The notes under the pieces were generated by a model that saw only the letters and a list, made by a program, of their open reading frames with translations, did no database searches and was not told the origin of the DNA. The position numbers were made by a program, and so were the translations under genes. Shown here piece by piece: positions 51,250-59,763 of a stretch of 64,000 nt of DNA. The stretch's first letter is position 1. Each line of letters opens with the position of its first letter. Source of the DNA: CALVUJ01 sp045128835 (GTDB lineage Bacteria; Bacillota_I; Bacilli_A; RFN20; DUOF01); NCBI GenBank assembly GCA_045128835.1, contig JBGVRX010000011.1, positions 1 through 64,000 on the forward strand, in the 5' to 3' direction.

Positions 51250-53031
51250 CTAATCCCCCTTTTCCACTACATACTTGGATTTACATTCATTCAGTTTTAT
51301 TTTCTTAAGTCCTATCTGCATTACAATTTCAGGTATTTTCTTCGGATCAGAGCAATTTTTCTTTTCCTCGAGTAATTGATTAATCTCAAGCTCTAATGAT
51401 CTCTGACTTACCGCATCAAACACTCCTCTATTGAACTTAGATGGGAGCTCGGCATCATAAATTTTTCTTAATCCCTCTGCAGACTTAAAATCTTTTTCTT
51501 TTATATACTCAATAATTTGCAGAGGATCAACACTATTAAACTTATCATAGTATTCAACAATGTAAGTGGCCATCTTACGGTTATCTGCATCAAACATAAA
51601 ACATTCCTTTTGAATGTAATATATAACCGCTTTAGAATCAAATAACATTTGTCTCAAAGCTTCCATTTCCGCCTTGACATATCTATCTACTGCATTACTC
51701 TTATCTTTAAAAAGTCTCTTACTTGTAAAGTTTACCACTTTGCCTTGCAACTTGTCAACACTTTGGTCTATTACATCTTTGCTACATTTTATTTCATTAC
51801 ACGCCAACGTTTTAAAATAATCTCTCTCACTAACACTATCAATACTGTTTATAAGCCTAGCTACGTAGTCGATAAGTTTACATTTATCACTATAATTTTC
51901 TAAATTTGTTTTTCTTAAATTATAGTAAAACTTAAATTCATTAACAGAATATGTATTATTTAAGAAACTTCTAATGCCTGATTCACCTGATGCATTATAA
52001 ATTTCATCTAAGTCTTTGCCTGATTCACTAACTCCTGTTGTTAAAACATGTAAATTAGAATTTTTTAAGGCTTCAATTGTTTTGTACATTGATGTTTGTC
52101 CTGCGTTATCTCCATCAAAAGAGAAAATCATTTGAGCATTCATCTTTTCTATCGCTTTGACATGTTCTTTACTTAGTGCAACCCCCATCGTAGCAATAGC
52201 GTTTCTAACACCAGCTTTATAAAGAGCAATAACATCCATAAACCCTTCTACTACATAAACTTTATTTTCTCTTAGAATATCACTTTTTGCTTCAAAGAAG
52301 TTGTATAAACAAGCACTCTTATTAAATAAAGCATTCTCATTACTGTTAACGTATTTACTTACATCACTATTGTCAATCTTACGTCCACTAAAGCCTACAA
52401 CTTCACCTTTCATATTAGTTAAAGTAAAGATTACTCTACCTTTAAATCTATCTATGAAAGTTCCGCTTGTCTCTATACCAATACCAGCCTCAACAATTTC
52501 TTGTGTTGTATAGCCTTTTTTAGTTAAATAACGCAAAATCTTACTAGAATCACTATCAGCATATCCTAACTTGAAATTTTCTATAATCTCCTTAGTTATG
52601 CCTCTTTTTTCAAAATATTTTATTCCATCGTTAGATGAATTAAGCAAATTATATGTATAAAATTCACTTGCTTCTTTAGCTAAAGACAATAATTTTTCTT
52701 GCTTAGGATTAACATTTTTTTGAGGAAGAGCAACATCATACCCACTCAAATCATAACCAATAAAATCTGCAACTATTTTAACAGCCTCTATAAAAGATAC
52801 TTTTTCAAATTCTTCTACAAAAGTAAAAACATTTCCTCCAGCACCACAAGCAAAACATTTATATATTTGCTTATCTTCTGATATTTGCATACTTGGATTT
52901 GTGTCGTTATGAAAAGGACAAACAGAAACATGATTTCTTCCCTTTTTACTTACGGGAATATATTTAGATATTACATCAACTATATTAGCTTTATTTTTTA
53001 TATCCTCAATAATTTGCTCATCTATTTTCAT
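51250..53031 (-). CDS. dnaG: DNA primase
   Basis: The 593-residue primase makes RNA primers for DNA replication. The zinc ribbon is CPFHNDTNPSM and CFACGAGGNVFTF (~38-70), the TOPRIM core holds YVVEGFMDVIAL and FSFDGDNAG, and the C-terminal helicase-interacting domain is helical and divergent, as usual in Bacilli. GGGGAGGTGAAG precedes the ATG. It is the first gene of the dnaG-rpoD-trmK unit and follows glyQS by 29 bases. Confidence 0.97.
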   Translation of the reverse strand: MKIDEQIIEDIKNKANIVDVISKYIPVSKKGRNHVSVCPFHNDTNPSMQISEDKQIYKCFACGAGGNVFTFVEEFEKVSFIEAVKIVADFIGYDLSGYDVALPQKNVNPKQEKLLSLAKEASEFYTYNLLNSSNDGIKYFEKRGITKEIIENFKLGYADSDSSKILRYLTKKGYTTQEIVEAGIGIETSGTFIDRFKGRVIFTLTNMKGEVVGFSGRKIDNSDVSKYVNSNENALFNKSACLYNFFEAKSDILRENKVYVVEGFMDVIALYKAGVRNAIATMGVALSKEHVKAIEKMNAQMIFSFDGDNAGQTSMYKTIEALKNSNLHVLTTGVSESGKDLDEIYNASGESGIRSFLNNTYSVNEFKFYYNLRKTNLENYSDKCKLIDYVARLINSIDSVSERDYFKTLACNEIKCSKDVIDQSVDKLQGKVVNFTSKRLFKDKSNAVDRYVKAEMEALRQMLFDSKAVIYYIQKECFMFDADNRKMATYIVEYYDKFNSVDPLQIIEYIKEKDFKSAEGLRKIYDAELPSKFNRGVFDAVSQRSLELEINQLLEEKKNCSDPKKIPEIVMQIGLKKIKLNECKSKYVVEKGD

Positions 53032-53060
53032 AACTTCACCTCCCCAAATTTATTTTTTTC

Positions 53061-54434
53061 TTATAAAGTTACTTTTTCTTCAATATACTTTTCTAAATCT
53101 GCAATCTTAATTCTAACTTGTTCCATAGTATCTCTATCTCTAACAGTTACGCTATCATCATTTGCAGTATCAAAATCAATTGTAATACACATAGGAGTAC
53201 CAATTGCATCTTGTCTACGGTATCTCTTACCAATACTTCCTGCTTCATCATATTCAATCATGAATTTCTTGCTTAAGTTTGTGTAAACTTCAATAGCTTT
53301 TTCATTTAATTGCTTACTTAATGGCATAATGCATGCTTTATATGGAGCAATTGCAGGATGTAATCTCATAACGATACGAGTATCATCTTCTTTTACAACT
53401 TCTTCATCATACGCTTCACATAATGTAACTAAAGTTAATCTTTCTACTCCTAAACTAGGTTCAACACAGTTAGGAATATAGCGACTATTGTCAGTTGGAT
53501 CAATATATTCAAAGTTAGCACCACTGTGATTAGCGTGTTGACTTAAGTCGTAATCTGTACGGTCAGCGATACCCCATAATTCACCCCAGCCAAATGGGAA
53601 CTTATATTCAATGTCACTTGTTCCTTTAGAATAGAAACACAACTCTTCTTTAGCGTGTTCTCTCAATCTCAAATTTTCTTCTTTAATACCTAAACTTCTA
53701 ACAAAGTTCATACAGTATTCTTTCCAATATTCATACCATTTTAAATCTTCACCCGGCTTACAGAAGAATTCTAATTCCATTTGTTCAAATTCTCTAGTTC
53801 TAAAGATAAAGTTACCTGGTGTAATCTCATTTCTAAATGATTTACCAATTTGTCCTATACCAAAAGGAATTTTCTTTCTTGTTGTTCTTTGTACATTTTT
53901 AAAGTTAACGAAAATACCTTGAGCAGTTTCTGGTCTTAAATAAATAGTACTTTTGCTGTCCTCTAAAACACCTTGGAATGTTTTAAACATCATATTGAAC
54001 TTACGAATACTACTGAAGTTGTGGCTTCCACATTCAGGACATGCAATATTGTGTTCTTTAATAAATGCTTCTAATTCTTCATCACTAAGAGCACCACCGT
54101 TAACACTTGGATCAAATTCTTCAACTAGTTTATCTGCACGATGTCTAGTTTTACATTGTTTACAATCCATTAAAGGATCTGCGAATGTAGCTAAGTGACC
54201 ACTAGCAACCCAAACTTCTGGATTCATTAATATTGCAGCATCTAATCCTACGTTATATGGATTTTCTTGGATAAATTTCTTCCACCATAATTTCTTTAAG
54301 TTGTTTTTAAGTTCAACTCCTAAAGGTCCGTAATCCCACGCATTAGCTAAACCGTTATAGATTTCACTACCTTGGTATACAAAACCACTTGTCTTAACAT
54401 GACTAACTATTTTTTCAAAACTAAATTCACTCAT
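53061..54434 (-). CDS. glyQS: Glycyl-tRNA synthetase, single-chain class II type
   Basis: The 457-residue alpha2-type enzyme charges tRNA-Gly. Class II motifs are clear: motif 1 near WWKKFIQENPYNVGLDAAIL, TIYLRPETAQGIFVNFKN with motif 2 (FRNEITPGNFIFRTREFEQM) and motif 3 (VEPSLGVERL), followed by a C-terminal anticodon domain. This eukaryote-like single-chain form is found in Mollicutes and part of the Bacilli instead of split GlyQ/GlyS. A CxxC pair (CKQC) and CPECGSHN form an inserted zinc-like knuckle. It sits between recO and dnaG. Confidence 0.96.
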   Translation of the reverse strand: MSEFSFEKIVSHVKTSGFVYQGSEIYNGLANAWDYGPLGVELKNNLKKLWWKKFIQENPYNVGLDAAILMNPEVWVASGHLATFADPLMDCKQCKTRHRADKLVEEFDPSVNGGALSDEELEAFIKEHNIACPECGSHNFSSIRKFNMMFKTFQGVLEDSKSTIYLRPETAQGIFVNFKNVQRTTRKKIPFGIGQIGKSFRNEITPGNFIFRTREFEQMELEFFCKPGEDLKWYEYWKEYCMNFVRSLGIKEENLRLREHAKEELCFYSKGTSDIEYKFPFGWGELWGIADRTDYDLSQHANHSGANFEYIDPTDNSRYIPNCVEPSLGVERLTLVTLCEAYDEEVVKEDDTRIVMRLHPAIAPYKACIMPLSKQLNEKAIEVYTNLSKKFMIEYDEAGSIGKRYRRQDAIGTPMCITIDFDTANDDSVTVRDRDTMEQVRIKIADLEKYIEEKVTL

Positions 54435-54435
54435 T

Positions 54436-55164
54436 TTATATTTCCTCCCTTTTTAGCACTCTTAATAAGAATGACTTACTCTTAAAATAAATTCCAATCT
54501 TAGTTTCTATCATACTAATAACTTCTTTAATATACTTGTAAGCGTATATACAGTCAATATCTATCTTATCAATATTCTTATAATCAACCTTACTAAGTAT
54601 TCTCATATTCTTTAAATAAGCAATATCATCATTTACTGTATTACAGCAATTCTTACAAAGAAAACCTCCACTTTCAAAACTGAACTTAACTATTTTTTCT
54701 TTGCTAGAACAGCAAACACATTCATCAGAATTAAGTTTACATCCTTGCTTATCCAAGAAATAATTCAAAAATGCAATCAAGACATATTCACTTTTATATT
54801 TACTTTTCATTGCATCTAAACAATCTACAAAACAGACAAAACTATCTTTCTTATCATCTATTAGTTCAATTCCTTCGCTAACAAAATTCACAACACTTAT
54901 ATATTCTAAATTGTCACTTATGAATGATGGATAATTTATAAGTTTCCCCTCACTCAAAGTCAAGTAGCCGCTTTTTGAACTCCTATTGACCTCAAACTCG
55001 CTGTAAGCAAAATTCATGACCGAACTTGCATTTTTAGAGTTAATTTTTTTAACTCCTCTTGCCCTTAAGCAAACAAGGCCATCTTCACATAAAACATTAA
55101 CTAGACAATCGTTATCTTTATAGTCAATTGAATTAAGGACATAACCTGTATATCTTTCTTTCAT
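54436..55164 (-). CDS. recO: DNA repair protein RecO
   Basis: The 242-residue protein has the RecO layout: an N-terminal OB fold (YTGYVLNSIDYKDNDCLVNV), a helical middle and a zinc knuckle CVCCSSKEK ... FLCKNCC (~145-175). RecO loads RecA together with RecR and anneals single strands. Sequence is divergent, but length and location between era and glyQS agree with Bacillus order. The gene starts one base after the era stop codon. Confidence 0.92.
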   Translation of the reverse strand: MKERYTGYVLNSIDYKDNDCLVNVLCEDGLVCLRARGVKKINSKNASSVMNFAYSEFEVNRSSKSGYLTLSEGKLINYPSFISDNLEYISVVNFVSEGIELIDDKKDSFVCFVDCLDAMKSKYKSEYVLIAFLNYFLDKQGCKLNSDECVCCSSKEKIVKFSFESGGFLCKNCCNTVNDDIAYLKNMRILSKVDYKNIDKIDIDCIYAYKYIKEVISMIETKIGIYFKSKSFLLRVLKREEI

Positions 55165-55165
55165 A

Positions 55166-56062
55166 CTACTCAGTGTCCTTGTAGCCGTATTCTTTTAGAA
55201 GATACATTGAATCACGCCAATCTTTTTCAACTTTAACAAATAGTTCTAACATAACTCTTATTCCTAAAAGTTCTTCGATATCTTTTCTAGCATCAATACC
55301 TATTTGTTTAAGCATCTTGCCGCCTTTTCCTATAATTATTCCTTTTTTAGATTCCCTATCAACAATTATTGTCCCATGAATATGGAATAAGTTATCTCTT
55401 TTTCTCTTCATTGACTCTATTACTACCGCCACACTATGAGGCACCTCTTCATCTGTCAAATACAAGATTTTCTCTCTTATTAATTCACTAACAATAAATC
55501 TTTCTGGATAAGAACTTATGCTATCTTTAGAATAGTACATTGGGCCAAAAGGTAATATTTCTTTAACAACTTTCATCAAGTTTTCTAAGTTTTCACTATT
55601 CAATGCACTTATCGGAACAATTGCTTTAAATTCATATTGTTTATTCCAAAAGTCAACTACTTCAATAAGTTTATTCTTACTAATCAAATCAATTTTATTT
55701 AAAACAAGAATTACTGGATGATCAAAACCTTTTATTTCTTCTAAAACGAATTTGTCTCCATCCAAGAAATCTTTACTAGCGTCAACAATAAGAATAGTCC
55801 CCTCAACATCTTTAGATGAAGAATAAGCCATTTTATTTAACTCTACGCCTAACTTATTGTTAGGTTTATGAATTCCAGGAGTATCAATGAAAACAACTTG
55901 GCAATCATCATCACTATATATTCCTTGAATCTTATTTCTAGTAGTTTGAGCTTTAGGGCTAACAATCGCTACTTTATGTTTTACTAAACTGTTAAGTAAT
56001 GTCGACTTTCCAGCATTAGGTCTACCAATTATTGAAATAAAACCAGATTTAAAATTATCCAT
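55166..56062 (-). CDS. era: GTPase Era
   Basis: The 298-residue GTPase helps 16S rRNA maturation and 30S assembly. G motifs: GRPNAGKSTLLNSL (~13-26), DTPGIHKPNN, NKID, and a C-terminal KH domain with IVDRESKKGIIIGKGGKMLK. Length is normal. The ATG lies within the last codons of cdd (overlap 8 bases), with GGGGGATG before it, making cdd-era-recO one operon. Confidence 0.97.
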   Translation of the reverse strand: MDNFKSGFISIIGRPNAGKSTLLNSLVKHKVAIVSPKAQTTRNKIQGIYSDDDCQVVFIDTPGIHKPNNKLGVELNKMAYSSSKDVEGTILIVDASKDFLDGDKFVLEEIKGFDHPVILVLNKIDLISKNKLIEVVDFWNKQYEFKAIVPISALNSENLENLMKVVKEILPFGPMYYSKDSISSYPERFIVSELIREKILYLTDEEVPHSVAVVIESMKRKRDNLFHIHGTIIVDRESKKGIIIGKGGKMLKQIGIDARKDIEELLGIRVMLELFVKVEKDWRDSMYLLKEYGYKDTE

Positions 56063-56468
56063 TCAAGTCATCCCCCTTAAATGCATAAGGAAGTAATTTT
56101 TTCACCTTAACTTCTCTAATTTCTTCTTTTTTATTAATTAAGAACACTGAAACAGTTTCATTTAAAAGTTCTGCCATTACTTGTCTACATGCCCCACAAG
56201 GATAAATAAAGTCAACTGTATCACTACTAATAGCAAATCCAACAATATCTTTCTTTGTGTATCCTTGAGAATAAACACTAAACAAGCAAGATCTTTCAGC
56301 GCAGTTACTCAAACCATAACTAGCATTTTCAATGTTTGTTCCTTTAATAACAGTTCCATTTTTCAAAAGTGCCGCAGCCCCTACTCTAAAATTAGAATAT
56401 GGTGAATATGAATTTACTTTCGCAAGCACCGCTTCTCTTATCAATAAATCTTGATTCTTCATTTTCAT
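56055..56468 (-). CDS. cdd: Cytidine deaminase
   Basis: The 137-residue enzyme deaminates cytidine and deoxycytidine in pyrimidine salvage. Zinc-site motifs are GLSNCAERS (Cys and catalytic Glu) and YPCGACRQV (two Cys), with NIENASYG upstream for the ribose. The start is ATG 56468 or the in-frame ATG two codons later; AGGTAGGG precedes both. It sits between ybeY and era as in Bacillus, though dgkA is absent here. Confidence 0.96.
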   Translation of the reverse strand: MKMKNQDLLIREAVLAKVNSYSPYSNFRVGAAALLKNGTVIKGTNIENASYGLSNCAERSCLFSVYSQGYTKKDIVGFAISSDTVDFIYPCGACRQVMAELLNETVSVFLINKKEEIREVKVKKLLPYAFKGDDLNG

Positions 56469-56470
56469 CC

Positions 56471-56950
56471 CTACCTATCTATTTTCATATCTGCCAAAAT
56501 TTTCTTTTGCAAGCCAAACATTTCTTCTTCATCACTTTTATTCATATGGTCATAACCTAACAAATGCAATACACCATGAGTGAACAAAAAACACATTTCT
56601 CTATTTAATGTATGCCCATACTCTTCTGCTTGAGATTGAGCCTTATCATAACTAATAATAATATCTCCGATTTCTCTAATTGAAGACAATTTCTTCATAG
56701 CCATTAAAAGTTCTTCATTTTCATCATCTTCGATAGCAAATGACAACACATCTGTAGGAACATCCTTATTGCGATAATTTTTATTAAGTTCTTGAATGTA
56801 ATTGTTATCGCATAAAGTGACACTCATACCTATTTTCCCTTTAATATTTAGTTCTTTTTTTACTCTTTTTAAAATCTTTTTAAAAGTCTTTTCATAGTCT
56901 TTTAAAACCGCATTATTCATCAAGTCTATAAACTCAATATTGTTTCCCAT
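56471..56950 (-). CDS. ybeY: Endoribonuclease YbeY
   Basis: The ~159-residue metal-dependent RNase is needed for 16S rRNA 3' end maturation. The zinc motif HGVLHLLGYDHMNKSD (~128-143) has the three His ligands. PTDVLSFAIEDD is the conserved upstream segment. The start is taken at ATG 56950 after GGTGATTT. It opens the ybeY-cdd-era-recO operon. phoH, which usually precedes ybeY, is not found here. Confidence 0.96.
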   Translation of the reverse strand: MGNNIEFIDLMNNAVLKDYEKTFKKILKRVKKELNIKGKIGMSVTLCDNNYIQELNKNYRNKDVPTDVLSFAIEDDENEELLMAMKKLSSIREIGDIIISYDKAQSQAEEYGHTLNREMCFLFTHGVLHLLGYDHMNKSDEEEMFGLQKKILADMKIDR

Positions 56951-57000
56951 ATAAATCACCATTAAACATTATACCACAATTATTTTTTAAGTAAATGATT

Positions 57001-57360
57001 TTATACTTTAGTATAAAACAAACAAATGCCACTCCACTTTTTAGCAAAATCTTCTACTTTTTTCTTCCTCAAACTCAAGAACAAAGGATCGTAATAATAT
57101 ACTTTACCTTTCCTTATTGCTTTAATAACAATATAATGCATACTTCCTTTCTTGCAATTAATTAAAGTTAAACAGCAACTCTTAACATCTAAAACATACT
57201 TCACCTTCAAACAATCACAATAATATCCATTGTCAAAAAGAATCTCTTTAATCGCAAATAAACTAATATACCTCTCACGTACAATTTTCTTTTTCAATAT
57301 GTACCTAAGACAAAAAAAGCCACAACTCCCTGGGCTGAAAATAAACCTCAAATTAAACAT
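57001..57360 (-). CDS. Stand-alone C39-like peptidase-fold protein
   Basis: The ~119-residue protein looks like a bare C39 domain: GSCGFFCLRYIL (~10-21) with a candidate Cys nucleophile, SMHYIVIKAIRKGKVYYYDP with the His and Asp, and a final FAKKWSGICLFY strand that is a good C39 mark. C39 domains usually clip bacteriocin leaders as part of ABC exporters; here no exporter or signal peptide is attached. The usual Gln before the Cys is not obvious, so activity is uncertain. The start ATG 57360 is seven bases after GGGGAG. It occupies the yqfD-ybeY interval where phoH is expected. Confidence 0.68.
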   Translation of the reverse strand: MFNLRFIFSPGSCGFFCLRYILKKKIVRERYISLFAIKEILFDNGYYCDCLKVKYVLDVKSCCLTLINCKKGSMHYIVIKAIRKGKVYYYDPLFLSLRKKKVEDFAKKWSGICLFYTKV

Positions 57361-57435
57361 TGCATCTCCCCTTAATTTAATAACAAGAGATTTCATATTT
57401 TATCTTAATTTATAATATATTTTACTGGTGATATT

Positions 57436-58353
57436 ATGTCATTATCTCTTCTAATCGGAGGAATAACTCTTTTTATATATTCAATAAACACATTAAGTCA
57501 AAGTTTGTCGTGTCTTTCTTTAGAAACAATAAAAAAGAAAATATTAAAATTTACCTCTTCTACAAGAAAAAGCATGCTTGCAGGATTCCTATCAACTATT
57601 ATAATCCAATCAAGTTCCGCAGTTATTTTACTTACAATAAGTCTAATAAACGCCAAAATATTAACATTTAACAATAGTATAGGAATCCTCTTAGGAAGCA
57701 ATATAGCTACAACGATAACATCATTTATAATCGGCTTAAATATCGAAAAAATTTCATCATACATAATGCTTCTCGGATTCATTTTAATGATTAGCAAAAA
57801 CAAATTTAACAAAATCGGTGCTATAGCATTCAATATAGGATTACTTTTTTTTAGTTTATTTTTAATGTCTACCTCAATAGAATCATTAAAAGATTCTCAA
57901 ACTTTATACAACTATATTCAATACGTATCTTCCTCATTTATTTTAAGTTTAATTGTTGGAACATTAATAACTATAATCCTTCAATCTTCTGGTGTCTTTA
58001 TCGCTATTTTACAAGTTCTTTCTCTTTCAGGTTTTATTACGATATATCAAGCAATTCCATTTATATTCGGCGCGAACATTGGGACTACTTTCGACTCTTT
58101 TTATGGCATATTAAACTCCGAAAAAGACTCAAAAAAACTAGCCCATTTCAACCTCTTCTTTAACATTGGATCTGTCTTGTTATTTTCTCTATTAATAGCC
58201 CCATTTTCTAGTTTGATTGAAATTATAACTAGTTTATTTCAGACAAATCCAGCACTTAATATAGCCATAATAAATATTCTTTTCAATTCTCTAGGAGTAA
58301 TACTAATTTTACCTTTTATACCTAAAATAAAAAGATATTACGCTAAATGGTAA
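57436..58353 (+). CDS. Na/Pi cotransporter-family membrane protein
   Basis: The 305-residue protein has two inverted PNaS repeats with QSSSA-type motifs: IIQSSSAVILLTISL (~52-66) and ILQSSGVFIAIL (~183-194), then FGANIGTTFDSF. About eight membrane helices are seen. Larger relatives carry a PhoU domain; this short form does not. Likely role is sodium-coupled phosphate movement, with some doubt because the spore-related group (YjbB-like/SpoIIIAE-neighbour types) is not well studied. GGTGATATT precedes the ATG; it overlaps the end of yqfD convergently. Confidence 0.82.
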   Translation: MSLSLLIGGITLFIYSINTLSQSLSCLSLETIKKKILKFTSSTRKSMLAGFLSTIIIQSSSAVILLTISLINAKILTFNNSIGILLGSNIATTITSFIIGLNIEKISSYIMLLGFILMISKNKFNKIGAIAFNIGLLFFSLFLMSTSIESLKDSQTLYNYIQYVSSSFILSLIVGTLITIILQSSGVFIAILQVLSLSGFITIYQAIPFIFGANIGTTFDSFYGILNSEKDSKKLAHFNLFFNIGSVLLFSLLIAPFSSLIEIITSLFQTNPALNIAIINILFNSLGVILILPFIPKIKRYYAKW

Positions 58354-59269
58354 TATCTTCTAAAAGCATATAATAAACCTTCATTTTTCCTTCTTTACCA
58401 TCAATAGAATAATTTAAAACCCTCTCGATTTCTATTCTTTCACCTTTTGATATATATTCACTAATTTTCAGTTTTGCTTTATCTAACATTTTCGAAAAAA
58501 CAATCGCAGTGTCTTCTTCATCATGGTTTAAAGAAACTTCTATCATATAAAAGGTATTCGCATACACGCTTCCTAATGTTCCTACATTTATAAAATCTCC
58601 TCCACTAGTTTCTACAACATCACTAACTAACAAGTCACCTTTTCTTACATAATCATTCTCCTTAACTTGTTTAACTCCACTTTGAATTTCAAAATATTTG
58701 ATAAGCCCATCTTTAGTCGCGTACAATTTTTTCTTTTTTTGAGGAAGCGTTATTTTTTCTCTTCTTTTTTGATATCTAACACTTATTAAACCACCTCTTC
58801 TCCTTACCTCCAAAAACTCAATTTCTTTGGAAAGATTCAAAGATATGATATTCTCTATTTCTTTAAGCTTGTTGCTGCTAGGATAATAATTGCTTATAAT
58901 CAAATTATTCTTATATAATTCTTCTTTTATTCTCTCTTCAATTACTTGATAGTCCCCATAAATTTCTATTTTCCACATTCTTTTAGAAACATCGTATAAA
59001 GAAAATAAAGAAATCAAAATACACAAAAAAGTTGTTTTTTTCAAACCTGATTCAAAACAATTGATGAATCCTTTTTTTCTTATTATTCTACTTTCTTTAA
59101 AATTATCCTTAATTAATTTTCTGTTTTTTCTTTGAGTTTCAAAGCTATATGTATACTTTTTAATCTCTTTAAAATTATAGATTTTTATATTATAAAAGTT
59201 TAGTTTGTTAAGCAGTGATTCTTTATCATAAAAAACAATTTGCCATATATCTATATTTTTATTAAGCAT
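58343..59269 (-). CDS. yqfD: Sporulation protein YqfD
   Basis: The 308-residue protein matches YqfD: an N-terminal cytoplasmic segment, one membrane helix (~80-95, FLCILISLFSLYDVSKR), then beta-rich parts with WKIEIYGDYQVIEERIKEEL and a barrel-like KDGLIKYFEIQSGVKQVKEN before YVRKGDLLVS. YqfD is a sporulation-stage IV protein of Bacillus and partner of YqfC. The start overlaps yqfC by eight bases. It marks this window as sporulation-competent. Confidence 0.9.
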   Translation of the reverse strand: MLNKNIDIWQIVFYDKESLLNKLNFYNIKIYNFKEIKKYTYSFETQRKNRKLIKDNFKESRIIRKKGFINCFESGLKKTTFLCILISLFSLYDVSKRMWKIEIYGDYQVIEERIKEELYKNNLIISNYYPSSNKLKEIENIISLNLSKEIEFLEVRRRGGLISVRYQKRREKITLPQKKKKLYATKDGLIKYFEIQSGVKQVKENDYVRKGDLLVSDVVETSGGDFINVGTLGSVYANTFYMIEVSLNHDEEDTAIVFSKMLDKAKLKISEYISKGERIEIERVLNYSIDGKEGKMKVYYMLLEDITI

Positions 59270-59477
59270 TATCTTTCACCATTTTATATTTAAAATTGAC
59301 ATTTTTTATAACACCTTTAATTCCTGCTTCTTTATCTTCCAAATATGGCATCACAAGCGAATCACCACTTATAGTTAAATCATATCTTTTAAACGAAAAA
59401 CTTATCTCTTTATCACTTAGCAATAATATTTTTTTGAAGTTCCCTACGACTAGCATTTTATCATCAAAATAAAACAT
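59262..59477 (-). CDS. yqfC: Sporulation protein YqfC
   Basis: The 71-residue protein is a YabP/YqfC-family member: LVVGNFKKILLLSDKEISFS followed by YDLTISGDSLVMPYLEDKEA and a final FKYKM. YqfC is a short beta-rich sporulation protein, always next to YqfD, and is expressed in the mother cell under sigma-E in Bacillus. GGTGATTCT precedes the ATG. The 5' region contains structured RNA copy B about 56 bases upstream, whose terminator should block readthrough into yqfC. Confidence 0.88.
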   Translation of the reverse strand: MFYFDDKMLVVGNFKKILLLSDKEISFSFKRYDLTISGDSLVMPYLEDKEAGIKGVIKNVNFKYKMVKDNA

Positions 59478-59532
59478 AGAATCACCATTATAATTCTATG
59501 TTTTCAATAATAAATAAATGATTTTACAAATT

Positions 59533-59718
59533 AAAAAAGCTCAATTTTTCAATTGAACTCTTTTACAAGTTAAGAGACGTTTGACTATCCTCTTTTCAAT
59601 AGTTTCCTTTAGATTTCATACCTATAATTAGGATCCTAAGACTAGTTAGTATTCAACACATACAGGTATTACATCACTTTACGTGAATGTCTTGCGATAA
59701 GTGTTCCTCCTTAACTTG
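59533..59718 (-). ncRNA. Structured RNA, copy B of a two-member family
   Basis: Reading on the minus strand, a TATAAT box (59724-59719) leads into AAGTTAAGGAGGAACACTTA. The outer helix CAAGTTAAG (59718-59710) pairs perfectly with CTTAACTTG (59574-59566). Inside are ACATTCAC/GTGATGT, ATACCTGTA/TATAGGTAT and the palindrome TTAGGATCCTAA. A terminator (59560-59533) ends it. It shares a 38-base block with copy A with one change, and changes in two helices keep pairing. It lies directly downstream of aspS, where Bacillus has a 6S RNA gene as I recall, but the fold is multi-branched and lacks the rod shape of 6S. Confidence 0.85.
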
Positions 59719-59763
59719 ATTATATAGTACTATATTTCAAAAAAATATTAAATAATTTATATA

